Shown here in pieces: positions 1-5,930 of a stretch of 10,231 bases of DNA (position 1 is its first letter; each line of letters opens with the position of its first letter). A program made the position numbers and the translations under genes. Location: contig JAICRA010000024.1 of assembly GCA_025937615.1 (NCBI GenBank), positions 1-10,231 on the forward strand, given 5' to 3'. Under the pieces are notes generated by a model that saw only the letters and a list, made by a program, of their open reading frames with translations, did not search any database and was not told the DNA's origin. The DNA comes from Thermomicrobiales bacterium (GTDB taxonomy: Bacteria; Chloroflexota; Chloroflexia; Thermomicrobiales; UBA6265).

Positions 1-81
1 GAAGTGACTCTCGGCACTGGCGACCGCATCCTTGATGCGCGACGTCATCTCGTCCAGCTTGCCGCTTTCCGAATCGCTCAT
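1..81 (-). CDS. N-terminal part of an unrecognised small polar protein (runs off the left edge)
   Basis: Only the first 27 codons are in the window. The reading starts MSDSESGKLDEM and continues as a polar, probably helical segment rich in K, D, E, S and A. The start is well supported because the minus strand carries GGGAGGA about 7 nt before the ATG. There is no signal peptide or membrane segment in the visible part. The opening loosely recalls CsbD-like or YtxH-like small stress proteins, which begin with a short GK.DE...K..KEA pattern, but too little is visible to assign a family. The gene lies 113 nt downstream of the TerC gene on the same strand and could have its own promoter in that gap; no convincing -35/-10 pair was found there. 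Confidence 0.6.
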   Translation of the reverse strand, partial: MSDSESGKLDEMTSRIKDAVASAESHF

Positions 82-194
82 CGGTCTGTCCTCCCGTGCG
101 ATGCGCAAGAATGACGCAATATGACCAAGTGGGCGTTCACGATAAGTGTACGGCCCATGCGCACGATTGGACCTCGCCACCGCTTTCGTGAGAA

Positions 195-974
195 CTAGCT
201 CCCACCCATCCGTGAGGCAACCGGCACGACATCTTCGTTATAGAGACGCTGGTGCAAGTGAACCGGCTCAGTCTGCTTGCGCAGCCGCAGGTTGAGGAGC
301 TCCACTCCCACCGAGAAGGCCATGGCGAAGTAGATGTACCCCTTCGGAATATGCTGCCCCAACCCTTCGGCGACGAGCACCATTCCGATCAGGAGGAGGA
401 AACTCAACGCCAGGATCTTCACGGTCGGATGGTGATTCACGAAATCCGCTAGCGGCTTGGCGGCAACGAGCATGATGCCGATCGAGATCATGACCGCGAC
501 GACCGCGATCGCGATGTTGGTCGTCAGGCCTATCGCGGTGATCACTGAGTCGAGCGAAAAGACAATATCCAGCAGCACGATCTGAATGATCACACTCGAG
601 AACGAAACCGTTCGGCCGGCCGCGTCTCGCTCATGTTCTTCCCCTTCCAGCTTGGCGTGAATCTCGGTCGTCGACTTGTAGATGAGGAAGAGCCCCCCGC
701 CGAGCAGGATCAGATCCCGACCCGTAAACGGGTGTCCGGCGATGGCGAAAAGCGGCTGGGTCAGCCCCAGCAGCCAGCCGAGCGAGAAAAGCAATCCGAT
801 GCGCATCAGCATCGCCAGCAGCAATCCCGTCGTGCGCGCGCGTTGCCGCTGATCGACCGGCAGCCGGTCGGAGAGAATCGAGATGAAGATGATGTTGTCG
901 ATCCCGAGGACGATCTCGAGCGCGGTCAGGGTCAGCAGCGCCGTCCAAATCGCGGGATCACTCAACCATTCCAC
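195..974 (-). CDS. TerC family integral membrane protein (YgdQ-like)
   Basis: The product is 259 aa and aligns by eye over its whole length with E. coli YgdQ, a TerC-domain protein. Hydrophobic segments lie near residues 10-34, 49-70, 87-100, 124-149, 154-173, 185-204 and 211-229, so about seven membrane helices are expected. The family's acidic membrane motifs are present: LEIVLGIDNIIF at 19-30 and LLDIVFSLDSVITA at 134-147. A charged cytoplasmic-type loop (KLEGEEHERD) lies near 108-117. TerC proteins are linked to metal handling, and Bacillus members to Mn2+ export that metalates secreted enzymes; this role here is inferred. The frame is open to 1046, but GTG at 974 is preferred: it gives the canonical (M)EWLSDPAIW start and has GGAGG 8 nt upstream. 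The upstream 24 codons would overlap the promoter region. Regulation probably acts at the promoter at 1017-1046. Confidence 0.93.
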   Translation of the reverse strand: MEWLSDPAIWTALLTLTALEIVLGIDNIIFISILSDRLPVDQRQRARTTGLLLAMLMRIGLLFSLGWLLGLTQPLFAIAGHPFTGRDLILLGGGLFLIYKSTTEIHAKLEGEEHERDAAGRTVSFSSVIIQIVLLDIVFSLDSVITAIGLTTNIAIAVVAVMISIGIMLVAAKPLADFVNHHPTVKILALSFLLLIGMVLVAEGLGQHIPKGYIYFAMAFSVGVELLNLRLRKQTEPVHLHQRLYNEDVVPVASRMGGS

Positions 975-1016
975 GCCTCGAACCTCCCTCTCCCATCCCC
1001 ACCCAATCTGGACGCC

Positions 1017-1046
1017 ATGACAACGCATCCGCAGCGGATGTGTCAA
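1017..1046 (-). promoter_or_regulatory. Promoter of the TerC gene with a palindromic spacer
   Basis: On the minus strand a perfect -35 TTGACA (1041-1046) and a -10 TGTCAT (1017-1022, four of six consensus positions) are separated by 18 nt. The spacer contains the inverted repeat CATCCGC-T-GCGGATG (1026-1040), which starts directly after the -35. Transcription would start near 1010 and give a leader of about 35 nt that ends in the GGAGG ribosome site. A dyad inside a long spacer is typical of activators or metal-responsive regulators that bind between the two elements, as MerR-family proteins do; which regulator binds here is unknown. Confidence 0.5.
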
Positions 1047-1057
1047 CCGCGGCGAAA

Positions 1058-1157
1058 GAGCCGCCTGACGCGAACATCTCGGATCCCGTTATGTGGCACC
1101 TTTTCATGGCCACGGCGTGCCGTTGCCACGCATAAAAGGCGTCTGAAGAGGCGGCTC
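1058..1157. repeat. Nested inverted-repeat block (about 100 nt, strongly foldable)
   Basis: Three pairs of arms are nested. The outer pair is GAGCCGCCTGACGC (1058-1071) with GCGTC (1139-1143) and AGGCGGCTC (1149-1157), leaving a 5-nt bulge on the right side. The middle pair is CCTTTT (1099-1104) with AAAAGG (1134-1139). The inner pair is TGGCCACGGC (1107-1116) with GCCGTTGCCA (1119-1128), nine of ten positions paired around a GT turn. The block lies between the HTH gene's stop at 1220 and the TerC promoter. A small competing hairpin, GCGGC (1049-1053) with GCCGC (1060-1064), uses part of the outer left arm. It could be a structured RNA in a read-through transcript, a terminator without a clear U-run, a REP-like or MITE-like repeat, or a protein-binding site. 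Confidence 0.5.
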
Positions 1158-1219
1158 CCGCACCGCCCGAACGTAGCCACCCGGTCGTGGCGGGTCTCGG
1201 TCATCGGCCAACGACTCAG

Positions 1220-1831
1220 TTATGCCACGTTCGGGTCCAACCGTCCCTCTTCCTCGAACGGACAAAGCTCGATCCGGTGCTCTCTGAGCAGCACCGAGGC
1301 GAAGGGATCGCCCCGATCCATCCTTCCCATCCAGTCAGCGCGCCGGAAATAAGCAAGCTCAATGCGACCTGCGCCCGAAATGGGAACCAGCGCGACCCGA
1401 CAACGGTCGAAGATTCCATCGAGCTCTTCGACTCCGAGATTGCCGAGGACCACGACATAGACTGGATCCGACTGAGAACTCAGGTCACCGCTGACCCAGG
1501 CGCCATCGATGCCCGACACCCCTTCAACCGCGCCGTGTAGCGCCTCCTCAAGGGGCAGCGCGCGCACGGTCAGTGCCGTAAGCGGCTCGAGAAGCGGCCA
1601 CGTGGGATTGGGGTGATAGCGGCGGGCGCTGCCGACACGCTCGTCGCGCAAGAGACCGAGTCTGGTCAACTTGTAGCACTCGTGCTGCAGGCTACTCACC
1701 GGTAGCCCCAAACGGCGCGAGAGATCGGTCAGTGAAAATCCCAGGTGCGGTCGCGGTAAGACCAGGCTGAGTACAGCCGCGCGCACTCGTGAGGAAAAGA
1801 GCTCCGCGAGCGGGTCCGGCACGACCTTCAC
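1220..1831 (-). CDS. ArsR-like winged-helix protein with degenerate nucleotidyltransferase-like C-terminal domain
   Basis: The product is 203 aa. Residues about 8-75 form a winged helix: an SRVRAAVLSLVL helix, then SLTDLSRRLGLPVSSLQHECYKL as the helix-turn-helix with recognition helix, then a wing with GSARRYHPNP. Residues about 93-192 follow the layout of the nucleotidyltransferase-like domain often fused to such HTHs (length, the SD.....VVLG strand at 121-130, GDPFASVLLREHRIEL at 174-189). The catalytic signature GS.........SD.D is lost: the first part reads WVSGD and the second SDPV, so only one of the two metal-binding aspartates remains. It is probably a DNA-binding regulator with a ligand or interaction domain, not an enzyme. 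The GTG start at 1831 has a poorly placed AGGA; the frame stays open a little further upstream, so the N-terminus is uncertain. It lies 64 nt after the hydrolase gene on the same strand and may be co-transcribed with it. Confidence 0.82.
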   Translation of the reverse strand: MKVVPDPLAELFSSRVRAAVLSLVLPRPHLGFSLTDLSRRLGLPVSSLQHECYKLTRLGLLRDERVGSARRYHPNPTWPLLEPLTALTVRALPLEEALHGAVEGVSGIDGAWVSGDLSSQSDPVYVVVLGNLGVEELDGIFDRCRVALVPISGAGRIELAYFRRADWMGRMDRGDPFASVLLREHRIELCPFEEEGRLDPNVA

Positions 1832-1895
1832 ATCCTGGCGCCACAGTTCGCTTTGACCTTTCAGTAATGCCGCATCGTACCAAAGAGGCGCCGCC

Positions 1896-2798
1896 TCAGA
1901 TGCTCGTCCAGAGAGACTGTCGGTTGCGAACCTCGTGTGTCATTGCCCCAGACCGGCTGAGGTGACCCAGATAGGCGAAGACCGTCGGTTGCAACAAGTA
2001 GAACGACGGCGCGTCAACCACAGGAGCATCGAACCGCCGCAAGATCCCTTCCAGAATGGCTTCGGCGGTTCGCGGCGTTTCCGTCAGCTCCAGGATCGCC
2101 TCCGCAACGCGCTGAGCAAGCGCCGCATTGCTGTCGACTGCCGCCGCGAGCCGCCCGCCCTCGAGCACCGGGCCATGGCCGGCGACGGCCACCCGGTGGG
2201 GTATGCCGCGGGCCCGTTCGAGCGCGGCCAGGTGATCGGTCAACGAGAAGAGATAGGGGATGCGGTACTTGTCGAGGACGTTCTCCGGCAGGACGACGTC
2301 CGCGCAGAAGAAGACGTCACCGGTGAGGTAACCAAGCTGTCCCGGCGAGTGGCCGAAGAGCGGGACGGCTTCGAGGCGGATCCCGGCGATCTCGTGAGGG
2401 CCTGGTTCGACAATCACATTGACCGGGCTGGGATCGGCGAGCAGGAAGTTCCCTCGTAGTGTGTCGAGCGGATCGGCGCCACCGAAGAGTGACGCCGGTT
2501 GCAGCAAGGGGTAGCGGAGGAACGCCTCGTCGAACCTTGGCGCATGGACGTTTGCCCCGGTCCGCTTCACGATCGTGGCGTTGCCGCCGAAGTGGTCGGC
2601 GTGGGCGTGCGTCGTAAGCACCGCCACGATTTCGCCACCCAGTTCCTCGCGTACGACCTTGATCGCCTTCTTCGCACTCGACTCGTTGAGCCCGGTATCG
2701 ACGAGCACGATCTGCTCGTCGTCATTGACAAGTACCCCGATGTTGACGCCGCCCGGTATCACCCAGGCGCGATCGGCAACCGGTAACAGGATTCCCAA
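1896..2798 (-). CDS. Metallo-beta-lactamase-fold hydrolase with C-terminal winged-helix-like tail
   Basis: The 300-aa product carries a complete two-metal site: THAHADH at 63-69 (H64, H66, D68, H69), H150 in GHSPGQ, D167 in FFCAD and H208 in GHGP. Strand-forming VLVDTG at 31-36 precedes the first motif as in the family. The GHSPG.. and two-metal pattern fits glyoxalase II-like and LACTB2-like thioester or ester hydrolases rather than true antibiotic lactamases, and there is no signal peptide, so it should be cytoplasmic. Residues about 240-300 (TAEAILEGILRRF ... PTVFAYLGHLSRSG) look like the small winged-helix-like tail found in LACTB2-type proteins, which shapes the substrate pocket. The start is TTG at 2798, with GAGGGGG about 7 nt upstream. 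It diverges from pyrB and is followed by the HTH gene. Substrate unknown. Confidence 0.88.
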   Translation of the reverse strand: MGILLPVADRAWVIPGGVNIGVLVNDDEQIVLVDTGLNESSAKKAIKVVREELGGEIVAVLTTHAHADHFGGNATIVKRTGANVHAPRFDEAFLRYPLLQPASLFGGADPLDTLRGNFLLADPSPVNVIVEPGPHEIAGIRLEAVPLFGHSPGQLGYLTGDVFFCADVVLPENVLDKYRIPYLFSLTDHLAALERARGIPHRVAVAGHGPVLEGGRLAAAVDSNAALAQRVAEAILELTETPRTAEAILEGILRRFDAPVVDAPSFYLLQPTVFAYLGHLSRSGAMTHEVRNRQSLWTSI

Positions 2799-2840
2799 TC
2801 GATTTCCCCCTCGCTGGCCCCGGATTGCCGAGCGGCGGCC

Positions 2841-2848
2841 ACTATACT
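2841..2848. promoter_or_regulatory. Overlapping divergent -10 elements between the hydrolase gene and pyrB
   Basis: The octamer ACTATACT reads as a plus-strand -10, TATACT (2843-2848), for pyrB, and as a minus-strand -10, TATAGT (2841-2846), for the hydrolase gene. Each matches five of six consensus bases. Predicted starts are near 2855 for pyrB, leaving a leader of only about 15 nt, and near 2834 for the hydrolase gene, leaving about 36 nt. No good -35 is seen on either side, so both calls rest on the -10s, the spacing to the genes and the symmetry. Confidence 0.45.
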
Positions 2849-2869
2849 GGCGCTCCGGGAGGGAACGTT

Positions 2870-3823
2870 GTGGATCGCCAGTCGATCGCCGCGCTGCGAC
2901 ACGTCGTCGAAGTTGGGCAGTTCGACCGCCCCGGGATCGAGCGGCTCTTTGCCGTCGCCGATCGCATGCGAGACCTGCCGCGAGCGGCGACCCCGCTTGC
3001 CGGCTTCACGCTGGCAACCATCTTCTACGAGCCGTCGACGCGTACCCGCCTCTCCTTCGAGACGGCGATGCTCAAGCTTGGCGGCAACGTCATCTCTACC
3101 GAGAACGCGCGCGAGTTTTCGTCGGCTATCAAGGGCGAGTCGGTCGAAGACACCGTGCGCATCGTCGGCGGCTACGCTGACGCCATCGTCATTCGCCATT
3201 ATGAGCAGGGGTCGGCTCACCGCGCGGCCTCGGTCGCCGCCATCCCGATCCTCAACGCCGGCGATGGACCCGGAGAGCACCCATCACAGGCGCTTCTCGA
3301 TCTCTACACCATCGGACACGAGCTGGGGCGCATCGACGGGCTGCGCGTTGCCCTGGTCGGCGATCTGCGCTACGGGCGGACGGCACGGTCACTCGCTCGT
3401 CTCTTTCGCCTCACCAGAGGCACCGAGCTCATCTTCGTCTCGCCGACCGCTGTCCCGATGGGGGAGGACGTGCGCGCCGAGCTCGATGGTTCCGGCATCC
3501 CTTACCGCGACGAACCCGACATCGATGCCGTGCTGCCGCACGTCGACGTCGTCTATCAAACCCGGGTGCAGAAGGAACGGTTCACCACACCGGAAGAGTA
3601 CGAGATGGCGCGCGGACAGTATGTGATCGACGGTGATGCCATGCGGCGCCTCAGCCCGGACGCCATCCTGCTTCATCCCCTGCCGCGCGTCGACGAGATT
3701 GCGACCGAGGTCGACACAGATCCTCGCGCCGCCTATTTTCGACAGGCGCACAACGGCGTCTTTATTCGTATGGCGCTCCTGGATCACGTACTGGCAGATT
3801 CCTCGCGGACTTCACGGCCATAA
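2870..3823 (+). CDS. pyrB: Aspartate carbamoyltransferase catalytic subunit
   Basis: The 317-aa product makes N-carbamoyl-aspartate from carbamoyl phosphate and aspartate, the committed step of pyrimidine synthesis in the cytoplasm. It matches E. coli PyrB nearly end to end. The carbamoyl-phosphate loop is FYEPSTRTRLSFE at 52-64, with S56, T57, R58 and T59. The swinging loop has K89 in AIKGES. H137 lies in HPSQ, R168 in LRYGRT, R232 in QTRVQKER, and the conserved Leu-Pro is in HPLPRVDE at 269-276. The GTG at 2870 is chosen because GGAGGG lies 6 nt upstream; a longer open frame back to 2825 would read through the promoter. No pyrI, pyrC or other pyr gene is adjacent and there is no room for a PyrR attenuator leader, so this looks like a stand-alone pyrB. 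The last codons overlap the convergent methyltransferase gene. Confidence 0.96.
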   Translation: MDRQSIAALRHVVEVGQFDRPGIERLFAVADRMRDLPRAATPLAGFTLATIFYEPSTRTRLSFETAMLKLGGNVISTENAREFSSAIKGESVEDTVRIVGGYADAIVIRHYEQGSAHRAASVAAIPILNAGDGPGEHPSQALLDLYTIGHELGRIDGLRVALVGDLRYGRTARSLARLFRLTRGTELIFVSPTAVPMGEDVRAELDGSGIPYRDEPDIDAVLPHVDVVYQTRVQKERFTTPEEYEMARGQYVIDGDAMRRLSPDAILLHPLPRVDEIATEVDTDPRAAYFRQAHNGVFIRMALLDHVLADSSRTSRP

Positions 3824-4652
3824 ACCGCAATCGCCGATAGTCGGCAACCCAGCGCCCCTCCTGCTCCAGCCGCGGCCGGGTCAGTTCGTTCACTCGCTCC
3901 TGGACTCGCATTCGACGGTCGGGTGGCAGGGGCGCCAGCAGGTCACCACCGAACATGCGGAGCCAGTCAGCGATGCCGTTTGGACAGTCATCCAATGGGG
4001 TCGGCCGATCGAATAACTGCATGAGCCGCACTTCGAAGCCGACCCGCTCCAGGAGTGAGGCATATTCTCCGATGGTCGGGAAGTACCACGGATTGCGGAC
4101 CCGCTCCCGAGGAATCCCCTCCTCGGCCAGCGCTTGATACGTTGCCGCGACGATGGTCGCGATATTCCCGCTGCCACCCATCTCGGCCACGAACCGCCCA
4201 CCCGGCTTGAGCGCTCGTGCGACAGAGGCGGCGACCGCCTCGGGTGGAGACATCCAGTGCAGCGCGGCATTGGAGAAGACGGCATTCACCGGGACCTCAA
4301 CCGTGAAGTCTTCGCCTTTGCCGATCTCGAACCGAAGCTCCGGGTAAAGCTCCCTGGCCCTAGCAATCATCGCTTCGGAAGCGTCGATCCCCACGACCTC
4401 GGCACCGGCGGCTGCTATCTGCGCAGTCAGCGCCCCGGTGCCACAGCCGAGGTCGATGATCCGCTCGCCTGGCTGGGGCGCCAGGAGTTCGACGACGCCG
4501 GCCCCCAGCCGGGTGATAATGCCGAACGACTCGTCGTAGAGCGTGGAGTCCCAGCGCGTCTCGGACCCTGCGACACCCCCTATCGACGCGTCACCCTGGC
4601 CCGCACCGCTCATCTCTCCGCCAGGCACCGGCTGGTTACCCCTTTGACCCAT
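3762..4652 (-). CDS. SAM-dependent class I methyltransferase (trans-aconitate methyltransferase-like)
   Basis: The product is up to 296 aa with a Rossmann-type methyltransferase core. Motif I is IIDLGCGTG at 65-73, the acidic ribose-binding residue is D90 in VVGIDAS, VFSNAALHWM at 125-134 is the motif with N and W typical of the trans-aconitate methyltransferase branch, and LKPGGRFV at 148-155 follows. The C-terminal third (PWYFPTIGEYASLLERVGFEV) also fits that branch. The substrate is a small molecule by family analogy only. Two ATG starts compete: 4652 with a weak ribosome site and 4613 with GGCGGAGAG directly before it. The first 30 residues are Gly/Ser-rich and not conserved, so the shorter form is quite possible. 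The conserved part ends at RLRFMAVK (274-281); the last 15 residues are an extra tail lying wholly antisense to the pyrB 3' end. Confidence 0.9.
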   Translation of the reverse strand: MGQRGNQPVPGGEMSGAGQGDASIGGVAGSETRWDSTLYDESFGIITRLGAGVVELLAPQPGERIIDLGCGTGALTAQIAAAGAEVVGIDASEAMIARARELYPELRFEIGKGEDFTVEVPVNAVFSNAALHWMSPPEAVAASVARALKPGGRFVAEMGGSGNIATIVAATYQALAEEGIPRERVRNPWYFPTIGEYASLLERVGFEVRLMQLFDRPTPLDDCPNGIADWLRMFGGDLLAPLPPDRRMRVQERVNELTRPRLEQEGRWVADYRRLRFMAVKSARNLPVRDPGAPYE

Positions 4653-5150
4653 CGCTCATCACCAGAAGCGGCAGTCAATTGGGACCCAAGTCATCACGAT
4701 GATGTCGATAGGGTTTTTCAAGGGTGAGATCGCGGGTTTGATGGGGATCGGTCACGTGTTAACCCTTTACCGTTAGGTGCCGCGGTCATCGCCGCGGCTC
4801 CAGAGCGGAGTCGTACCGGAGTCTCTGGGCGCGAAAGCTATCAGCGGCCTCGTCCGCGCAAACTCTCGGTCGAGGATCGGGATACCAGCCGATGGCAAGC
4901 AGAAGCTGGCCGAAGTCTTCGGAGTCTCTGATGAGACCATTCGTGCTGTCCTGCGGGAGCGGCGCCCTGATCAATCGATAGTGGGCGCAGAGACCGCAAG
5001 GGAGAGAGACTGAACTGATGCCTCGCGCTGGAGCCCATAGAATTACGGGTCTTCTGGGTTGTAACGGTTTTAAGGCTACGATCCTTGAATACTCGATAAC
5101 CGGTCAATCACGAGACGTTCCCAGGCGCCTGCAAGGACGACGCGCTGGTT
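4653..5150. other. About 500 nt without an intact gene
   Basis: This stretch separates the methyltransferase gene from the SDR gene, both on the minus strand. The first ~120 nt are richer in A and T than the genes and contain short dyads (CATCA-CGA-TGATG near 4692-4704; AAGGGT at 4720 facing ACCCTT at 4762; adjacent CACGTG and GTTAAC sites near 4753-4763). The middle holds a probable HTH relic, described separately. The last ~130 nt hold a 10-bp palindrome, CAGGCGCCTG (5122-5131), and nothing else recognised. I found no tRNA and no convincing terminator or promoter. Confidence 0.6.
4842..5013 (+). pseudogene. Probable frameshifted helix-turn-helix DNA-binding relic
   Basis: Two neighbouring reading frames together resemble one HTH domain. 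In the first, 4845-4886 reads RPRKLSVEDRDT, a typical lead-in of invertase/transposase-type HTH proteins. In the next frame, 4894-4965 reads GKQKLAEVFGVSDETIRAVL followed by RERR, with the classic turn FGVS.ETIR. The switch must fall in the 7 nt between them (4887-4893), which implies a gain of one base or loss of two. The second frame ends in a stop at 5011-5013. No good start codon or ribosome site precedes the first part, and no catalytic domain follows. It may be a remnant of a mobile element or a small regulator. An intact 78-codon frame from GTG 4777 covers the second half, but its first 39 codons look non-coding. Confidence 0.35.
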
Positions 5151-5906
5151 CTACCACATGACATCCCCACCATTCGGTGAGATGCTCTGACCCGTGCAAT
5201 ACGTCGCTTCATCCGACGCGAGGTAGACGTAAGCCCAGGCAATTTCGATTGGTTGGCCGAGGCGACGCATTGGCAGAGACTCGATCTTCCAGCGCTTCCA
5301 GTCTTCGTCGTCGTTGGAGCGCCACATCGGCGTGTCAGTCGGTCCCGGGCAGACGGCATTGACAGTGATGCCACTGAGGGCCACTTCCTGCGCGACGGAG
5401 ACGGTGAGCGCTACAACGCCCGCTTTCGTGGCACAGTACGAAGCATTGCCCGGCGAAGGTTTATGGGCAAGCTGAGAGGCGGTGTTGATGATGCGACCAG
5501 AGCCGCGGTCCAACATGTGCGGCAGCACATGTTTCATACCGAAGAAGACGCCGCGGAGGTTGACAGCGACCACCTCGTTCCACTCATCGACGGTCTCGGT
5601 CTGGAGTGACCCCTTGTGACCGCTGATGCCAGCATTGTTTACGAGAATGTCGAGACGACCGAACTGAGCAATCGCCTCGTCGACCGCCGACTTCACCTGA
5701 TCTTCGTCTCGGACGTCGACGCTGATGGATAGCACATCGCGGCCCGTCGCAGCGATCTCGGTGATTACCTCCGCGCCGTCCGCTGCTCCCCCATGGTCAC
5801 CAACAGCGACGTCCGCGCCCTCGCTGGCGAAGAGTTGGCAGACCTCCCTCCCGATCCCAGTATGCCCACCGATGACGAGTGCCTTCTTGTTCACAAGTCG
5901 ATTCAT
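5151..5906 (-). CDS. Short-chain dehydrogenase/reductase (SDR), second gene of a pair
   Basis: The 251-aa product is a classical cytoplasmic SDR oxidoreductase. The dinucleotide motif is GGHTGIG at 13-19, with Ile where the family usually has the Thr of TGxxxGIG. NNAG is at 90-93. The catalytic set is N116, S144, Y157 and K161 (YCATK). An aspartate, D37, closes the second strand (VAVGD), which usually means NAD(H) preference. PGPTDTPM at 187-194 is the usual substrate-loop lead-in. ATG at 5906 is preferred over an in-frame TTG at 5927, because AAAGGGCGG lies just before it. The gene starts 24 nt after the other SDR gene and must be in its operon. The alcohol or ketone substrate cannot be told from the sequence; the divergent hydantoinase-type genes suggest a shared catabolic route. 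Confidence 0.92.
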   Translation of the reverse strand: MNRLVNKKALVIGGHTGIGREVCQLFASEGADVAVGDHGGAADGAEVITEIAATGRDVLSISVDVRDEDQVKSAVDEAIAQFGRLDILVNNAGISGHKGSLQTETVDEWNEVVAVNLRGVFFGMKHVLPHMLDRGSGRIINTASQLAHKPSPGNASYCATKAGVVALTVSVAQEVALSGITVNAVCPGPTDTPMWRSNDDEDWKRWKIESLPMRRLGQPIEIAWAYVYLASDEATYCTGQSISPNGGDVMW

Positions 5907-5930
5907 TCCGCCCTTTCGTCCAACCAACGC

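Noticed and set aside
1049..1064. GCGGC-GAAAGA-GCCGC hairpin as a rho-independent terminator
   Set aside because: The stem is only 5 bp and no T-run follows on either strand.
975..1219. yybP-ykoY manganese riboswitch upstream of terC
   Set aside because: The conserved sequences of that riboswitch class are not recognisable on the minus strand, and the foldable block lies upstream of the predicted terC transcription start rather than inside the leader.
633..1352. Long plus-strand open frame of 239 codons across terC and the gap
   Set aside because: It is the antisense shadow of terC, rich in Arg, Gln and Pro, with no family resemblance and no ribosome site.
2868..3626. Second plus-strand open frame of 252 codons inside pyrB
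   Set aside because: It is an out-of-frame shadow rich in Ser, Arg and Pro; pyrB is fully supported in its own frame.
4720..4767. AAGGGT/ACCCTT inverted repeat and adjacent CACGTG and GTTAAC sites as an operator or terminator
   Set aside because: Arms are short and far apart, and no gene start lies at a matching distance; likely chance in a low-constraint region.
5122..5131. CAGGCGCCTG palindrome downstream of the SDR pair as a terminator or attachment site
   Set aside because: No loop, no T-run and no second copy in the window; a 10-bp palindrome is common in GC-rich DNA.
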